Source of the DNA: Actinomycetes bacterium
GTDB taxonomy: Bacteria; Actinomycetota; Actinomycetes; Propionibacteriales; Propionibacteriaceae
Direction of reading: 5' to 3'
DNA: 64,000 bases
NCBI GenBank assembly: GCA_023460935.1
Contig: JAEWOI010000045.1
Coordinates: forward strand, 1 to 64,000
In this document: in pieces, positions 49,000 to 57,274 of the stretch
Layout: every line of letters begins with the position of its first letter
How positions within the stretch are numbered: the stretch's first letter is position 1
The notes under the pieces: model-generated
Seen by the model: the letters and a program-made list of their open reading frames with translations, nothing else
Database searches by the model: none
Told to the model about the DNA's origin: nothing
Translations under genes and position numbers: made by a program

Positions 49000-49647
49000 T
49001 CAGCCCTCGACGATGGTGACGTGGTCGCCGGTGCGGAGGTTGAGCGCGTTGGCCTCATCGGTGTCGAGGTGGATCTCGGGGATCCACTCCGGCTTGATCC
49101 GGACGATGAAGTTGTCCAGCACCCCGCCCCGCTGGCCATCGATCCGTACCCGCACCAGGTCCTGGTCGGCCACGCCGAGCGCTGCGGCGTGGCCCGGGCC
49201 CATGTGGATGTGGCGCGCGGCCACGATCGCGCCGTGCTCCAGGTGCACCGTGCCGTTCGGGCCCTCGATGTCGATGGCTGCTGCGTGCTCGAGGTGGCCA
49301 GACTGGGTGATCGGGGCTTCGATGCCGAGCGCGATGCAGTCGGTGCGGCTCAGCTCGACCTGGGTCTTGGGACGGCACGGCCCCATCAGCCGCAACTTGG
49401 CGAAGCTCGCTTTCGGACCGTGGATAGTCACGGTCTGCTCTGCTGCGAACTCCCCGGGTTGACGCACCGGTCGGAACACCGTCATCGCTTCGAGCCCGAA
49501 GAGCGTCTTCAGGTCTGCCGCGCTGAGGTGGGCGTGCCGGTTCGACACCCCCACGACCACCCGCCTGGGGTCGTCGGTCTCGGCTAGCTCCCGAATCACG
49601 CGCATGGTGATCTCCTTGATGAGGGCTGCGGTGGCCGTGCCGTCCAT
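49000..49647 (-). CDS. pduL: Phosphotransacylase PduL
   Basis: Converts propionyl-CoA and phosphate to propionyl-phosphate, recycling CoA in the lumen. 215 aa. Zinc-ligand motifs SNRHAHLS (His38, His40) and ARHIHMGP (His146, His148) are intact in the two beta-barrel halves. The N-terminal helix (TAALIKEITMRVIRELAE) is a probable encapsulation peptide. The product would be cleaved by an acetate/propionate kinase not present in this window. Confidence 0.93.
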   Translation of the reverse strand: MDGTATAALIKEITMRVIRELAETDDPRRVVVGVSNRHAHLSAADLKTLFGLEAMTVFRPVRQPGEFAAEQTVTIHGPKASFAKLRLMGPCRPKTQVELSRTDCIALGIEAPITQSGHLEHAAAIDIEGPNGTVHLEHGAIVAARHIHMGPGHAAALGVADQDLVRVRIDGQRGGVLDNFIVRIKPEWIPEIHLDTDEANALNLRTGDHVTIVEG

Positions 49648-49650
49648 GGG

Positions 49651-49926
49651 TCAGTTCTTCTTCGGGAGCAGCTTCTCCACGTCCGTGTGCGGACGGGGGA
49701 TGACGTGCTTGGAGACGACCTCGCCCACCGCTGCGGCGGCTGCCGCTCCGGCTGCTACGGACGCGTTGACCGCACCGACGTCCCCGCGAACCATCACGGT
49801 GACCAGCCCGGCGCCGACCTTCTCGTAACCGACCAGGACGACGTTCGCCGACTTGGTCATCGCGTCGGCCGCTTCGATTGCGCCGACGTAGCCCTTGGTC
49901 TCCACCAGACCGAGCGCTTCGCTCAC
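49651..49926 (-). CDS. pduJ: Hexameric shell protein, PduJ/PduA type (BMC-H)
   Basis: A 91-aa single BMC domain: ALGLVETKGYVGAIEAADAM, then SANVVLVGYEKVGAGLVTVM and RGDVGAVNASVAAG, ending HVIPRPHTDVEKLLP. It is a close copy of the shell protein at 56757. It probably tiles the facets and forms the substrate pore. The GTG start overlaps the pduK-like stop. Confidence 0.93.
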   Translation of the reverse strand: MSEALGLVETKGYVGAIEAADAMTKSANVVLVGYEKVGAGLVTVMVRGDVGAVNASVAAGAAAAAAVGEVVSKHVIPRPHTDVEKLLPKKN

Positions 49927-50798
49927 TGCTGACTCCTAACTCTCGTTGCCTTGGCCCTTGGCGGCCGCGGACGCTTCTTGGGGGTGCTCTGCTGGCCCTC
50001 GGCCTGGTCGTCGGTCGAACTTGCCGCGACCTGTGCGGGCGTCTCGACAGGCTCGACGGCCGGTGGTGCTGCTTCGTCGGTCGAGCTTGTCGAGACCTGT
50101 GCGGGCGTCTCGACAGGCTCGACGGGCGGTGGTGTTGCTTCGTCGGTCGAGCTTGTCGAGACCTCTGTGGGTGGCGTCTCGACAGGTTCGACGGGCGGTG
50201 GTGTTGCTTCGTCGGTCGAGCTCGTCGAGACCTGTGCGGGCGTCTCGACAGGCTCGACGGGCGGTGGTGCTGCTTCGTCGGTCGAGCTTGTCGAGACCAC
50301 TGCCTCGACGGGCGGTGGTGCTGCTTCGTCGGTCGAGCTTGTCGAGACCACTGCCTCGACGGGCGGTGGTGCTGCTTCGTCGGTCGAGCTCGTCGAGACC
50401 ACTGCCTCGTCGGTCGAGCTTGTCGAGACCTGTGTGGGTGGCGTCTCGACAGGCTCGACGGGCGGTGGCGCGGGGGTCTCGACAGGCTCGACGGCCGAGG
50501 ATGCGGGCTTCGGCCGGCCGACGGTCACCGCGGTGTAGACCACGGGCTCGATCTGATCGTTCGGTCGCGGGATCACCGAGACCGAGAACACCTTGCTGAT
50601 GCGGGCAGCGGCGACCTCGGCAGCGGCGATCGCTGCCTTCACCGCGCCCACCTGGCCGACGATCTTCACCGCGACCATGCCCATGCCGTCGGTGGCCTCG
50701 TAGCCGATCAGCTCTACGTTGGCGGCCTTGAGCGCAACGTCGGCTGCCTCGATGGCGGCCGGCAGGCCGACCACCTCGATCTGTCCAAGACTCAACAT
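49923..50798 (-). CDS. pduK: PduK-like shell protein with repeat-derived Pro/Glu/Ser/Thr linker
   Basis: A 291-aa protein. Residues 4-85 are one BMC-H domain (QIEVVGLPAAIEAADVALKA, GQVGAVKAAIAAAEVAAA, SVIPRPN). Residues about 101-266 are low complexity: seven perfect VSTSSTDEA units (plus one degenerate, AASSTDD) alternating with six VEPVETP units and PPP spacers. A basic tail follows, PKKRPRPPRAKATRVRSQQ. Salmonella PduK also has a C-terminal extension, but with Cys, absent here. At DNA level the linker consists of copies, in both orientations, of the repeat that fills 58134-58556. Place between pduH and pduJ supports the PduK call. Confidence 0.85.
   Translation of the reverse strand: MLSLGQIEVVGLPAAIEAADVALKAANVELIGYEATDGMGMVAVKIVGQVGAVKAAIAAAEVAAARISKVFSVSVIPRPNDQIEPVVYTAVTVGRPKPASSAVEPVETPAPPPVEPVETPPTQVSTSSTDEAVVSTSSTDEAAPPPVEAVVSTSSTDEAAPPPVEAVVSTSSTDEAAPPPVEPVETPAQVSTSSTDEATPPPVEPVETPPTEVSTSSTDEATPPPVEPVETPAQVSTSSTDEAAPPAVEPVETPAQVAASSTDDQAEGQQSTPKKRPRPPRAKATRVRSQQ
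50001..50492. repeat. In-frame array of palindromic-arm repeats inside pduK
   Basis: About 16 copies of a 17-18 bp core, alternately GTCGAGCCTGTCGAGAC (coding VEPVET) and its reverse-complement type GTCTCGACAAGCTCGACC (coding VSTSST), separated by GACGAAGCA-like and CCACCGCCC-like bits. All spacing is a multiple of three. Neighbouring opposite copies can form strong hairpins in the mRNA. The core is nearly the same as in the intergenic arrays at 58134-58556 and 38769. Confidence 0.9.
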
Positions 50799-50808
50799 GG
50801 TCTCTCCT

Positions 50809-51228
50809 CTAGGGGGTTGGGCCGGCTCCGGCCGGTACCGGGACGGTGGCTGCGGCGTTGCGGTGCGCCGGCACGGCGGCTGCGAAGCGCAGGTGGGTCA
50901 GGGGCAGCCGCTTCACGATCCGGGCGGCGTTGGCGCCCAGCGCACGGTCGGAGGCGGCGTTGTGGTTCAGCTCGTCGGCGATGTAGGGCCGCTCGGGCGG
51001 CAGCTTCTCCGTGGTGATCACCACGTAGTCCAGGCTCACGCCCATGCCGACGCCCAGCCGGGAGCGCAGGCTCGCCTCGTGGGCCAGCACCAACGGGTTC
51101 AGCTCGTCTGAGGGATTCACCAGGTAGGGCACGCCTTCCTCCTCCATGCCGAGCAGGATCTCCCGCAGCTGCCGGTCGGTGATGGCCCGGTGCGCACCGA
51201 TCACGATGCTCGGCCGTTCCTCGGTCAT
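50809..51228 (-). CDS. pduH: Diol dehydratase reactivase small subunit PduH
   Basis: A 139-aa protein that, with PduG, swaps inactive cobalamin for fresh cofactor. IVIGAHRAITDRQLREILLG and MEEEGVPYLV, then VSLDYVVITTEKLPPERPYI match the DdrB/PduH fold. The C-terminus is Ala/Pro-rich beyond residue 120, longer than usual. The ATG overlaps the pduG stop (ATGA). Confidence 0.92.
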   Translation of the reverse strand: MTEERPSIVIGAHRAITDRQLREILLGMEEEGVPYLVNPSDELNPLVLAHEASLRSRLGVGMGVSLDYVVITTEKLPPERPYIADELNHNAASDRALGANAARIVKRLPLTHLRFAAAVPAHRNAAATVPVPAGAGPTP

Positions 51229-53036
51229 TCCCAGCTCCCGTAGGACAGCACCAGCCCGGTGGCGACGGCATTGCGCGGCCCTTCGGTGCCGCGGATGTTG
51301 GCCCGTCCGGCCACCACCCGGTACTCGGCGAGCGCGCGGGTCACCAGCTGGGGGATCTCGAAGTCGAGGGCCGAGCCGCCCACCAGCACGACGAACTCGA
51401 TGTCGCGGACGTTGTTGGTGGGCGAGACCGCCCGCAGGGCCCGGATCGCGTTGGTGACGAACACCCGCTCCTTGGCCCGGATCCGCACCTGCCGGATCAG
51501 CTCCAGCGGCTTGCGCACGTCGAGGGGGATCATGCCCTCGGGGTGCAGCACCACCGTCCGGGCGAAGACCTGCGGCGGCAGCGGGGAGTCGAAGAACTCA
51601 ACGGTGCCGTCCTCGTGGCGGATGTGGAACAGCGTCTCCACCCGGGCCAGCGGGTACCGCTTGACGTTCTCGGCGATCTCGGAGTTCTCCAGCCCCAGCT
51701 CCGACTGGATCATCAGTGTGACCATGTTCCCTGCGCCGGCCAGGTGCACGGCGCGGCCGGTGCCGTCCCGGTGCAGCACCGAGGCGTCGGTGGAGCCGGC
51801 GCCCATGTCGAGGATGGCGATCGGCGCGGAGCTGCCAGGGGTGGTGAGCGCGCCCTTGATCGCCATCTCGGCTTCGACGCCACCCACCTCCACCTCGATG
51901 TTCAGCTCCCGGCTCATCTCCTCCGCGATCCGCTGCATCTGCAACCGGTCGGCCTTCACCATCGCCGCGATGCCGACGGCCGCCTCCATCGAGAACTCGT
52001 CGGCCAGGCCGCCCACGACCTTCAGCGGCACCTGGGTGTCGACGGCGAGCAGGTCGGTCACCTGGATGTCGCCCGGCTGCCGTCCGGTCAGGTTGCCCAT
52101 CACGACCCGGACCTTTTCGAGCATGCCGCCGACGTTCGTGCCCGGTTCGCCCTTGATGTCGGACACCTGGCCGACGTTGCCGGCCACCCGCATGATCTCC
52201 TCGGCGCCGCGGTCGACATCGACCTCCGCGGAGTTGACCGCGCCGATGAAGCGCAGGCTGCCCGCAGCGATCCGCCGCTCGTGCACGTCACCCTTCGGGG
52301 TCTTGATCACCACGGCTGAGCGGTTGCCCACCAGGGAGCGGGCCATCGGCACTACCAGCTTGGTGTCGTCCGGGCTCAACCCGAACATCGTGGCGATGCC
52401 GAACGGGTTGCTCAGGGTCTCGATGATGCGTCCGACCTCGGCCACCTCGATCGCGGCCAGCATGCCCAGGGGCACCTTCTCGATCAGGGCCACCTCGTCG
52501 ACGATCGGGATCGGCTCGCGCAGCCGGTTGTGCACGAGCACTCCGTCGTCGCGCTGCAGGATGGCGCCGGTGATGTCGAGCCGGGCGGCGGCGACGTTGA
52601 TCGCCGCAGCCACCTGCTCGAAGTCGTGGCTGCGATCGGCCACGACGATGTAGGCCTGCCCCGGGTCGGCCTGGGGCAGGTCCTCGACCCGCACCGTCAC
52701 CCCGACCCCGATACCGAGCCCACCGGGAGTGGACGGGTTGTGCCCGATCATCGTCGACTCGGTGATGATCGTCTCGGTGATCGTCTCCATGGCCACGTCC
52801 CCGATCACCGGGGCGGCCTCGTTGATGCGGATCCGGGTGACCTCCGACAGGCTCCGGCCGGCCTTCTCCAGCGCCACGGTGAGCGCGTGGAACACTCCCT
52901 GGATGTTGGCTGAGGTGCCCTTGATGCCGGTGGTCGGGATGATCGAGGACGCCAGGAACTCGGGGGTGGCGCCGGCCTGAGCCAGCGCCACCTCCGTGGT
53001 CGCATTCCCGATGTCGATGCCTGCGATCAGTCCCAT
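51225..53036 (-). CDS. pduG: Diol dehydratase reactivase large subunit PduG
   Basis: A 603-aa Hsp70-like ATPase (DdrA family). AGIDIGNATTEVALAQAGA at the N-terminus is the nucleotide loop; SIIPTTGIKGTSANIQGV, APIAILDMGAGSTDASVL and VVLVGGSALDFEIPQLV are further family motifs. It drives exchange of damaged B12 from PduCDE. Full length, with no unusual features. Confidence 0.96.
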   Translation of the reverse strand: MGLIAGIDIGNATTEVALAQAGATPEFLASSIIPTTGIKGTSANIQGVFHALTVALEKAGRSLSEVTRIRINEAAPVIGDVAMETITETIITESTMIGHNPSTPGGLGIGVGVTVRVEDLPQADPGQAYIVVADRSHDFEQVAAAINVAAARLDITGAILQRDDGVLVHNRLREPIPIVDEVALIEKVPLGMLAAIEVAEVGRIIETLSNPFGIATMFGLSPDDTKLVVPMARSLVGNRSAVVIKTPKGDVHERRIAAGSLRFIGAVNSAEVDVDRGAEEIMRVAGNVGQVSDIKGEPGTNVGGMLEKVRVVMGNLTGRQPGDIQVTDLLAVDTQVPLKVVGGLADEFSMEAAVGIAAMVKADRLQMQRIAEEMSRELNIEVEVGGVEAEMAIKGALTTPGSSAPIAILDMGAGSTDASVLHRDGTGRAVHLAGAGNMVTLMIQSELGLENSEIAENVKRYPLARVETLFHIRHEDGTVEFFDSPLPPQVFARTVVLHPEGMIPLDVRKPLELIRQVRIRAKERVFVTNAIRALRAVSPTNNVRDIEFVVLVGGSALDFEIPQLVTRALAEYRVVAGRANIRGTEGPRNAVATGLVLSYGSWE

Positions 53037-53081
53037 TGCACTCTCAACTCGTACGGTGGATGGTCGGTTCGGGCGTCCGGC

Positions 53082-53597
53082 TCAGTCGGCCTTCAGCCGC
53101 CCCCGCTTCTCGTACACGTCCGCTGCCTCCCGGATGAAGGCCGCGTTGATCCTGCACTGGTACTTGGTCTCCAGCTCCTCGGCGATCCCGTAGAGCTCGG
53201 CCTTGGTCGAGCGGTACGGGCGCAGCGAGTTGTAGACCTCGAGCAGCTTGTCGTCCGGGACGGCGATCAGTTCCGCCGCCCGGCGCATGTTGCGGGCCAG
53301 GCTTTCCCGGTCCACCGACTCGGCCACCTGGGCCTGCATCTCGAGGGTCTCCGGTGCGATCCGGAAGTCCTCGGCCTTGAGCTCGCCGCTCTTGACCTTC
53401 GCCAGGCTGAAGTCGGAGAGCACCTTGCCGGTGGCGGACTTCACCTGCTGCGGCATCTTCTCGCCCAGCGGGTAGGAGCTCTTGTCGAGCCGTCCGCCGG
53501 TGGCCGCCGGCTCCTTCTTCGCGAAGGTCACGTTGTCCTTGCCGAGGTTGGCCATGACCTCGGCCATGATCTGCCTGATCAGTTGTTCGGAATCCAT
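53082..53597 (-). CDS. pduE: Propanediol dehydratase small subunit PduE
   Basis: A 171-aa gamma subunit of the B12-dependent diol dehydratase. MDSEQLIRQIMAEVMANLGK is an N-terminal helix typical of encapsulated Pdu subunits. YPLGEKMPQQVKSATGKVLS, RIAPETLEMQAQVAES and ELIAVPDDKLLEVYNSLRPY are conserved core motifs. The ATG at 53597 has AGGAG nine bases upstream; the 19 extra upstream codons in the open frame overlap pduD and are not needed. Confidence 0.94.
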   Translation of the reverse strand: MDSEQLIRQIMAEVMANLGKDNVTFAKKEPAATGGRLDKSSYPLGEKMPQQVKSATGKVLSDFSLAKVKSGELKAEDFRIAPETLEMQAQVAESVDRESLARNMRRAAELIAVPDDKLLEVYNSLRPYRSTKAELYGIAEELETKYQCRINAAFIREAADVYEKRGRLKAD

Positions 53598-53605
53598 GGC
53601 TTCTC

Positions 53606-54274
53606 CTACCGGTACTCGACCTTGAGCTGCTGGGTCTTCTTGTTCAGATCGCACAGCTCGGTTTCCTTGATGTGCAGCAGTGCTGCGATGGCCTGGTACT
53701 TGGGCCGGGCCATCTGGTCGTTGCGCACCGGGACGGGGCTGGGCGACTCACCCTTGGCGTACTTGGCCGCGTTCTTGCCGATCGCGCGGAACGTGTCCAG
53801 GTCGATCAGCGGGGCCTGGCTGAACAGCTCGAGGTTGCTCAGCGGCGGCAGCTCCTTCTGGTGGATCACGGTGGTGCCGCGGGACTGGATGCCGATGCCG
53901 ATGCCGGAGCCGGACAGCTTCGCCGCCTCGTGGGCGATGAAGCCGACGTCGGAGGTGCGGAACACCCGGATGAACCGGTAGCTCAGCCCCTCCTCCTCGA
54001 TGCCGGCACACAGCTCCTTGAGCACCTGGTCGTGGGGCAGGCCGATGATCGTCTCGTTCCGCCGTCCGCCGAAGGCCGGCGCCAGTGCGATCACCACCTC
54101 CCTGGGGTTGGTGCCCCGCTCGGCCGGTCCGGCCTCGGAGATGTTCAGCTTGCCGGAGGCGGCGCTGATCGAAGGGGCCGTGGCCACGGCGGTGGCGGTG
54201 CCGCCGCCGCCCTGGCCGAACTCCTTCAGCACCTCTTCGATGATGTTCTTGAGGGTCTTCTCGTCCATCGTCAT
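53606..54274 (-). CDS. pduD: Propanediol dehydratase medium subunit PduD
   Basis: A 222-aa beta subunit. MTMDEKTLKNIIEEVLKEF aligns position by position with the Salmonella PduD N-terminal targeting helix, which decides the start at 54274 rather than the ATG two codons later. The core motifs REVVIALAPAFGG, GLPHDQVLKELCAGIEEEGL and GIGIQSRGTTVIHQKELPP help bind adenosylcobalamin. It starts five bases after the pduC stop. Confidence 0.95.
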   Translation of the reverse strand: MTMDEKTLKNIIEEVLKEFGQGGGGTATAVATAPSISAASGKLNISEAGPAERGTNPREVVIALAPAFGGRRNETIIGLPHDQVLKELCAGIEEEGLSYRFIRVFRTSDVGFIAHEAAKLSGSGIGIGIQSRGTTVIHQKELPPLSNLELFSQAPLIDLDTFRAIGKNAAKYAKGESPSPVPVRNDQMARPKYQAIAALLHIKETELCDLNKKTQQLKVEYR

Positions 54275-54278
54275 CACC

Positions 54279-55940
54279 TCAGATGCTCTCGGGGCTGATC
54301 GCCTGGCGGATGTCCTGCAGCAGCGCCCACTTCTCGTCGGAGATCTGGTAGCCGGTCTGCGGCCCGCGGTAGTCGTTCGGGTAGTTGACCGCGCTGATCA
54401 CCTCGAAGTCGGAGTTCAGGATCGCGGACGTGTGCAGGTAGTCACCGGCCACCCGCTGCTTCAGCATGCCGAACACCGCCGCGGCCACGTCCTCGAAGCC
54501 GGCCTTGGCCAGCGCCTTGACGATGTCCACCCCGGTGAGGCCCCGCTTCAGCAGTTCCTCTGCCGCCTTCAGGTCGTCCACCACGTTGCGGGCCGGCATG
54601 TCCTGCGAACCGCGGGCGTAGGTGGCTGCCTCGACCTCGGCGTCGGAGATGTCGGTCAGGCCGAACTCGCGGAACAGGGCCTGGATCGCCTTGGCCGCCT
54701 TGTTCCGCACCCGGACGACGTCCTCCTCGAGCACCGGCACCAGGCCGCCGTCGACCTTGAGGTCGCGCTGGATGACCAGCCAGTCGTCGTAGTCGTCGGC
54801 GTCCCAGTTGGAGCCGGCGAACATGTTGTCGTAGTTCGGCGTGGCCGAGTAGCCCGAGCAGATGAAGTCGGTGCCGGGCACGAACTGCATCAGGGAGCGG
54901 GCGACGCGGCGCAGGTCGGAGTGGGTGAAGGTCTGGTCGTTCGACGACGCGCACTCCAGGTCCAGGGCCATGGCGATCAGGTTCTCGGCCAGGATCGCCC
55001 GGATGCCGCTGGGCACACCGGCGGGGACGCCGACGCACGACACCGAGCCGTTCTGGATGCCCTGGGAGCCGGCTGCCTTGGTGATGTAGATGCAGCGGGC
55101 CTCCAGGTACAGCATGGACTTGCCCTCGGCGTAGCCCATCTGCACCTCGGAACCGGTGCCGGAGGTGAACCTCATCTTCAGGCCACGCGAGGCGTAGCAG
55201 GAGGCGAGGAAGGCTTTCGACCACGGGGTGTCGTCACCGTCCATGAACACCGGTTCGGTGCCGTAGACCGAGACCGTCTCGGCGTAGGCGGTGAAGCCGC
55301 GCATGCCGAGGTTCAGCTCGGTGGCCTCCTCGACCGCACACTGGGTGAGGATGCCGGGGCGCCCGACCTGCGCACCGACCATCAGCGCGATCGCGTTGAA
55401 CGGTGCATAGCGCGCGATGCCGACCGTGGTCTCCTCCTCGGCGAAGCCACGCAGGGAGGCCTCGGCCGCATCGGCCGCGATCTGGACGGGGTTGTCCTTC
55501 AGGTTGGTGACGTGGCACTGGTTGGCCGGGGTGAGCCGCGGACGCATCTTGGCGACCGCCATCATCATCTCCAGCACCGACATCTTGCCCACGACCTCGG
55601 TGATCTTCGCCGGGGTCATGGCCGTGGTCAGCTTGACCACTTCGGAGCGGGGGACGTTGATGTCGACCAGCTTGCGGGCCAGGTCGAGGGAGTCCATCTT
55701 CGCCACGGCCTCGGCGTTGTCCAGCCGGATGCCGTAGTCGGCGATGAAGGTGTCGATCATGTCGAAGTCGGCGCGCTGCTTGCCGTCCAGCTCCACGACC
55801 TTGCCGTTCTCCACTCGGATCGACGGCTTGGGGTCGGCCGGGGAGTTCATGGCGATCAGCCCGACCTCCGGCCATTCGGTGACGAACCCGTCCTGGTTGA
55901 CGGGCCGGGCGTCGAGCGCCTCGAATCGCTTGCTCTTCAC
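54279..55940 (-). CDS. pduC: Propanediol dehydratase large subunit PduC
   Basis: Catalytic alpha subunit (553 aa; E. coli-type relatives are 554) of the adenosylcobalamin-dependent enzyme converting 1,2-propanediol to propionaldehyde. MKSKRFEALDARPVNQDGFV, CHVTNLKDNPVQIAADAAEA, SSNDQTFTHSDLRRVARSLM and CSGYSATPNYDNMFAGSNWD are hallmark substrate and radical-site segments. Glycerol dehydratases are close homologues; the pdu context makes propanediol the likely main substrate. Confidence 0.97.
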   Translation of the reverse strand: MKSKRFEALDARPVNQDGFVTEWPEVGLIAMNSPADPKPSIRVENGKVVELDGKQRADFDMIDTFIADYGIRLDNAEAVAKMDSLDLARKLVDINVPRSEVVKLTTAMTPAKITEVVGKMSVLEMMMAVAKMRPRLTPANQCHVTNLKDNPVQIAADAAEASLRGFAEEETTVGIARYAPFNAIALMVGAQVGRPGILTQCAVEEATELNLGMRGFTAYAETVSVYGTEPVFMDGDDTPWSKAFLASCYASRGLKMRFTSGTGSEVQMGYAEGKSMLYLEARCIYITKAAGSQGIQNGSVSCVGVPAGVPSGIRAILAENLIAMALDLECASSNDQTFTHSDLRRVARSLMQFVPGTDFICSGYSATPNYDNMFAGSNWDADDYDDWLVIQRDLKVDGGLVPVLEEDVVRVRNKAAKAIQALFREFGLTDISDAEVEAATYARGSQDMPARNVVDDLKAAEELLKRGLTGVDIVKALAKAGFEDVAAAVFGMLKQRVAGDYLHTSAILNSDFEVISAVNYPNDYRGPQTGYQISDEKWALLQDIRQAISPESI

Positions 55941-55952
55941 GTGGTCCTCGAA

Positions 55953-56735
55953 TCAGATGTACGGGGTCGTGACCGACTCGGGGTAGGCGCCGAGCGCGCC
56001 GAGCAGCTGCCGGCCGACGTCCCGGGCGGCCACGATGGCCTGCCGGACCGCGCCGGAGTCGCCGCTGAAGAACGAGATGACCTCGTTCGACATGCTGGTG
56101 CCCGAAGCGGGGCTGGCGTAGCCGACGACGTCGATCGTCGAGGCCTTGACGGCGGTGTCGGCCAGGACCACGCCGATCGCCGCCGGGGCGCCGACCGTGA
56201 TGCCGAACGACTTGCCGAGGGGGGCGTTGAACGCCTTGTTGAGCGCGTAGGACGCACGGGCGGTGTACTGGAACTCCAGGTGGCCGGCGTCGTTGGCGTA
56301 GACGTCACCGAAGGTGCGGTCCAGCTCGGCCAGGGCGACCTCGACGGCGCGCCGGGCGTCGGAGACGTCCTCAGAACCCCAGATGATCAGCGAGCCGTGA
56401 CCGGCGCCACCCTTGGTGTCCCGGGGCAGCTCGATCGACAGGATCTCGGTGTTGGTCGCCTTGACGGCCTCGTCGGCAGCGAAGATGTGCGGGCCGGCGC
56501 CGGTGCGGGCCCCCATGATGCCGATCGACTTGTACTTCGGGTCGATGTTCATCAACTGGTGGATCTGGGGATCGACGTTGGCGATCACCAGCCCGATGCT
56601 GTCGCCGAGCGGGTTGCAGCCGACGTACTCGGTGGAGGAGGGGCGCTTGCCCGCGGGGGCCGCTGCCGCCGTGCCGGGCTCGAGCTTCTTCATGACCGCA
56701 GCCATGACCTGGTTCATCAATTCATCGTTTGCCAT
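55953..56735 (-). CDS. pduB: Trimeric tandem shell protein PduB (BMC-T)
   Basis: A 260-aa shell protein with two BMC domains. The N-terminal MANDELMNQVMAAVMKKLE is the extension that tethers lumen enzymes in the long PduB form; GLVIANVDPQIHQLMNID starts the first domain, DTKGGAGHGSLII and TFGDVYANDAGHLEFQYTAR are diagnostic. ATG 56735 has GGAGG at good spacing; a GTG three codons earlier is less likely. An internal start giving the short PduB' form is plausible but not marked by a clear ribosome site. Confidence 0.95.
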   Translation of the reverse strand: MANDELMNQVMAAVMKKLEPGTAAAAPAGKRPSSTEYVGCNPLGDSIGLVIANVDPQIHQLMNIDPKYKSIGIMGARTGAGPHIFAADEAVKATNTEILSIELPRDTKGGAGHGSLIIWGSEDVSDARRAVEVALAELDRTFGDVYANDAGHLEFQYTARASYALNKAFNAPLGKSFGITVGAPAAIGVVLADTAVKASTIDVVGYASPASGTSMSNEVISFFSGDSGAVRQAIVAARDVGRQLLGALGAYPESVTTPYI

Positions 56736-56756
56736 CAGGCTCACCCTCCCTTGGGC

Positions 56757-57035
56757 TCACTGTGCGGGTGACGGGAGGATCTTCTCCACGTCGTTGTGCG
56801 GGCGGGGGATGACATGGACGGAGACGAGCTCGCCCACGTTCTGGGCGGCGACCGCGCCGGCGTCGGTGGCGGCCTTGACCGCGCCGACGTCCCCACGGAC
56901 CAGGATCGTGACCAGCCCGGAACCTACGCGCTGGCTACCGATGAGCACGACGTTGGCTGACTTGACCATGGCGTCGGCGGCTTCAACAGCGGCGACGAAA
57001 CCCTTCGTCTCCACCATCCCGAGAGCTTCTTGCAT
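56757..57035 (-). CDS. pduA: Hexameric shell protein PduA (BMC-H)
   Basis: A 92-aa BMC-H protein: ALGMVETKGFVAAVEAADAM, SANVVLIGSQRVGSGLVTIL, RGDVGAVKAATDAG, HVIPRPHNDVEKILP. First gene of the minus-strand operon. Hexamers with a central pore admit propanediol and hold back the aldehyde. It differs mainly by a few surface residues from the copy at 49651. Confidence 0.95.
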   Translation of the reverse strand: MQEALGMVETKGFVAAVEAADAMVKSANVVLIGSQRVGSGLVTILVRGDVGAVKAATDAGAVAAQNVGELVSVHVIPRPHNDVEKILPSPAQ

Positions 57036-57068
57036 TGACCTACTCCTCGCATCAGACGACGGAACTCG

Positions 57069-57119
57069 GCCATTGGACTCGGGCGGACGCCAATGGCCAT
57101 TGCAGGGTCAGCTTAAGCT
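57069..57119 (-). promoter_or_regulatory. Palindromes in the pduA leader
   Basis: GCCATTGG (57069-57076) and CCAATGGC (57090-57097) form an inverted repeat with 13 bases between; overlapping it is the 12-base palindrome CAATGGCCATTG (57091-57102), and AGCTTAAGCT follows at 57110-57119. They lie between the predicted pduA promoter and start, in a leader of about 110 bases, and may be regulatory protein sites or RNA structure. Confidence 0.45.
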
Positions 57120-57153
57120 CAAGGTGTTTGCATAGAACTGGCCTCAGCGTGCA

Positions 57154-57182
57154 TTTATGGGCGCATTTCCAGATGCTGACAA
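57154..57182 (-). promoter_or_regulatory. Candidate promoter of the pduA operon
   Basis: On the minus strand TTGTCA (57182-57177), 17 bases, then CATAAA (57159-57154). This part of the gap is much richer in A/T than its surroundings. The transcript would start at about 57147. Activation by the PocR protein encoded at 59640 is expected from Salmonella, where PocR turns on pdu with propanediol. Confidence 0.6.
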
Positions 57183-57245
57183 ACCATTTTGTACTCGCCG
57201 GATCACCAGATCGTGCAACCGGGTGATGACTTCCCGGCGCTGCCG

Positions 57246-57274
57246 TTGACACCTCCGGCGGGGCGGCTGACGAT
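57246..57274 (+). promoter_or_regulatory. Candidate promoter of pduUV
   Basis: TTGACA (57246-57251), 17 bases, GACGAT (57269-57274); transcript start at about 57281, about 60 bases before pduU. Together with the divergent pduA promoter this makes the 308-base gap 57036-57343 a two-way control region. Confidence 0.45.

Noticed and set aside
49878..51017. Plus-strand frame with repeated CLDGRWCCFVGRACRD units
   Set aside because: This is the complement of the pduK repeat region; the Cys/Trp-rich repeat only reflects the DNA repeat. The BMC domain is on the minus strand.
54000..56771. A 923-codon open frame antisense to pduC and pduB
   Set aside because: Its translation has no recognisable domain and mirrors the codon pattern of the real diol dehydratase and shell genes on the minus strand.
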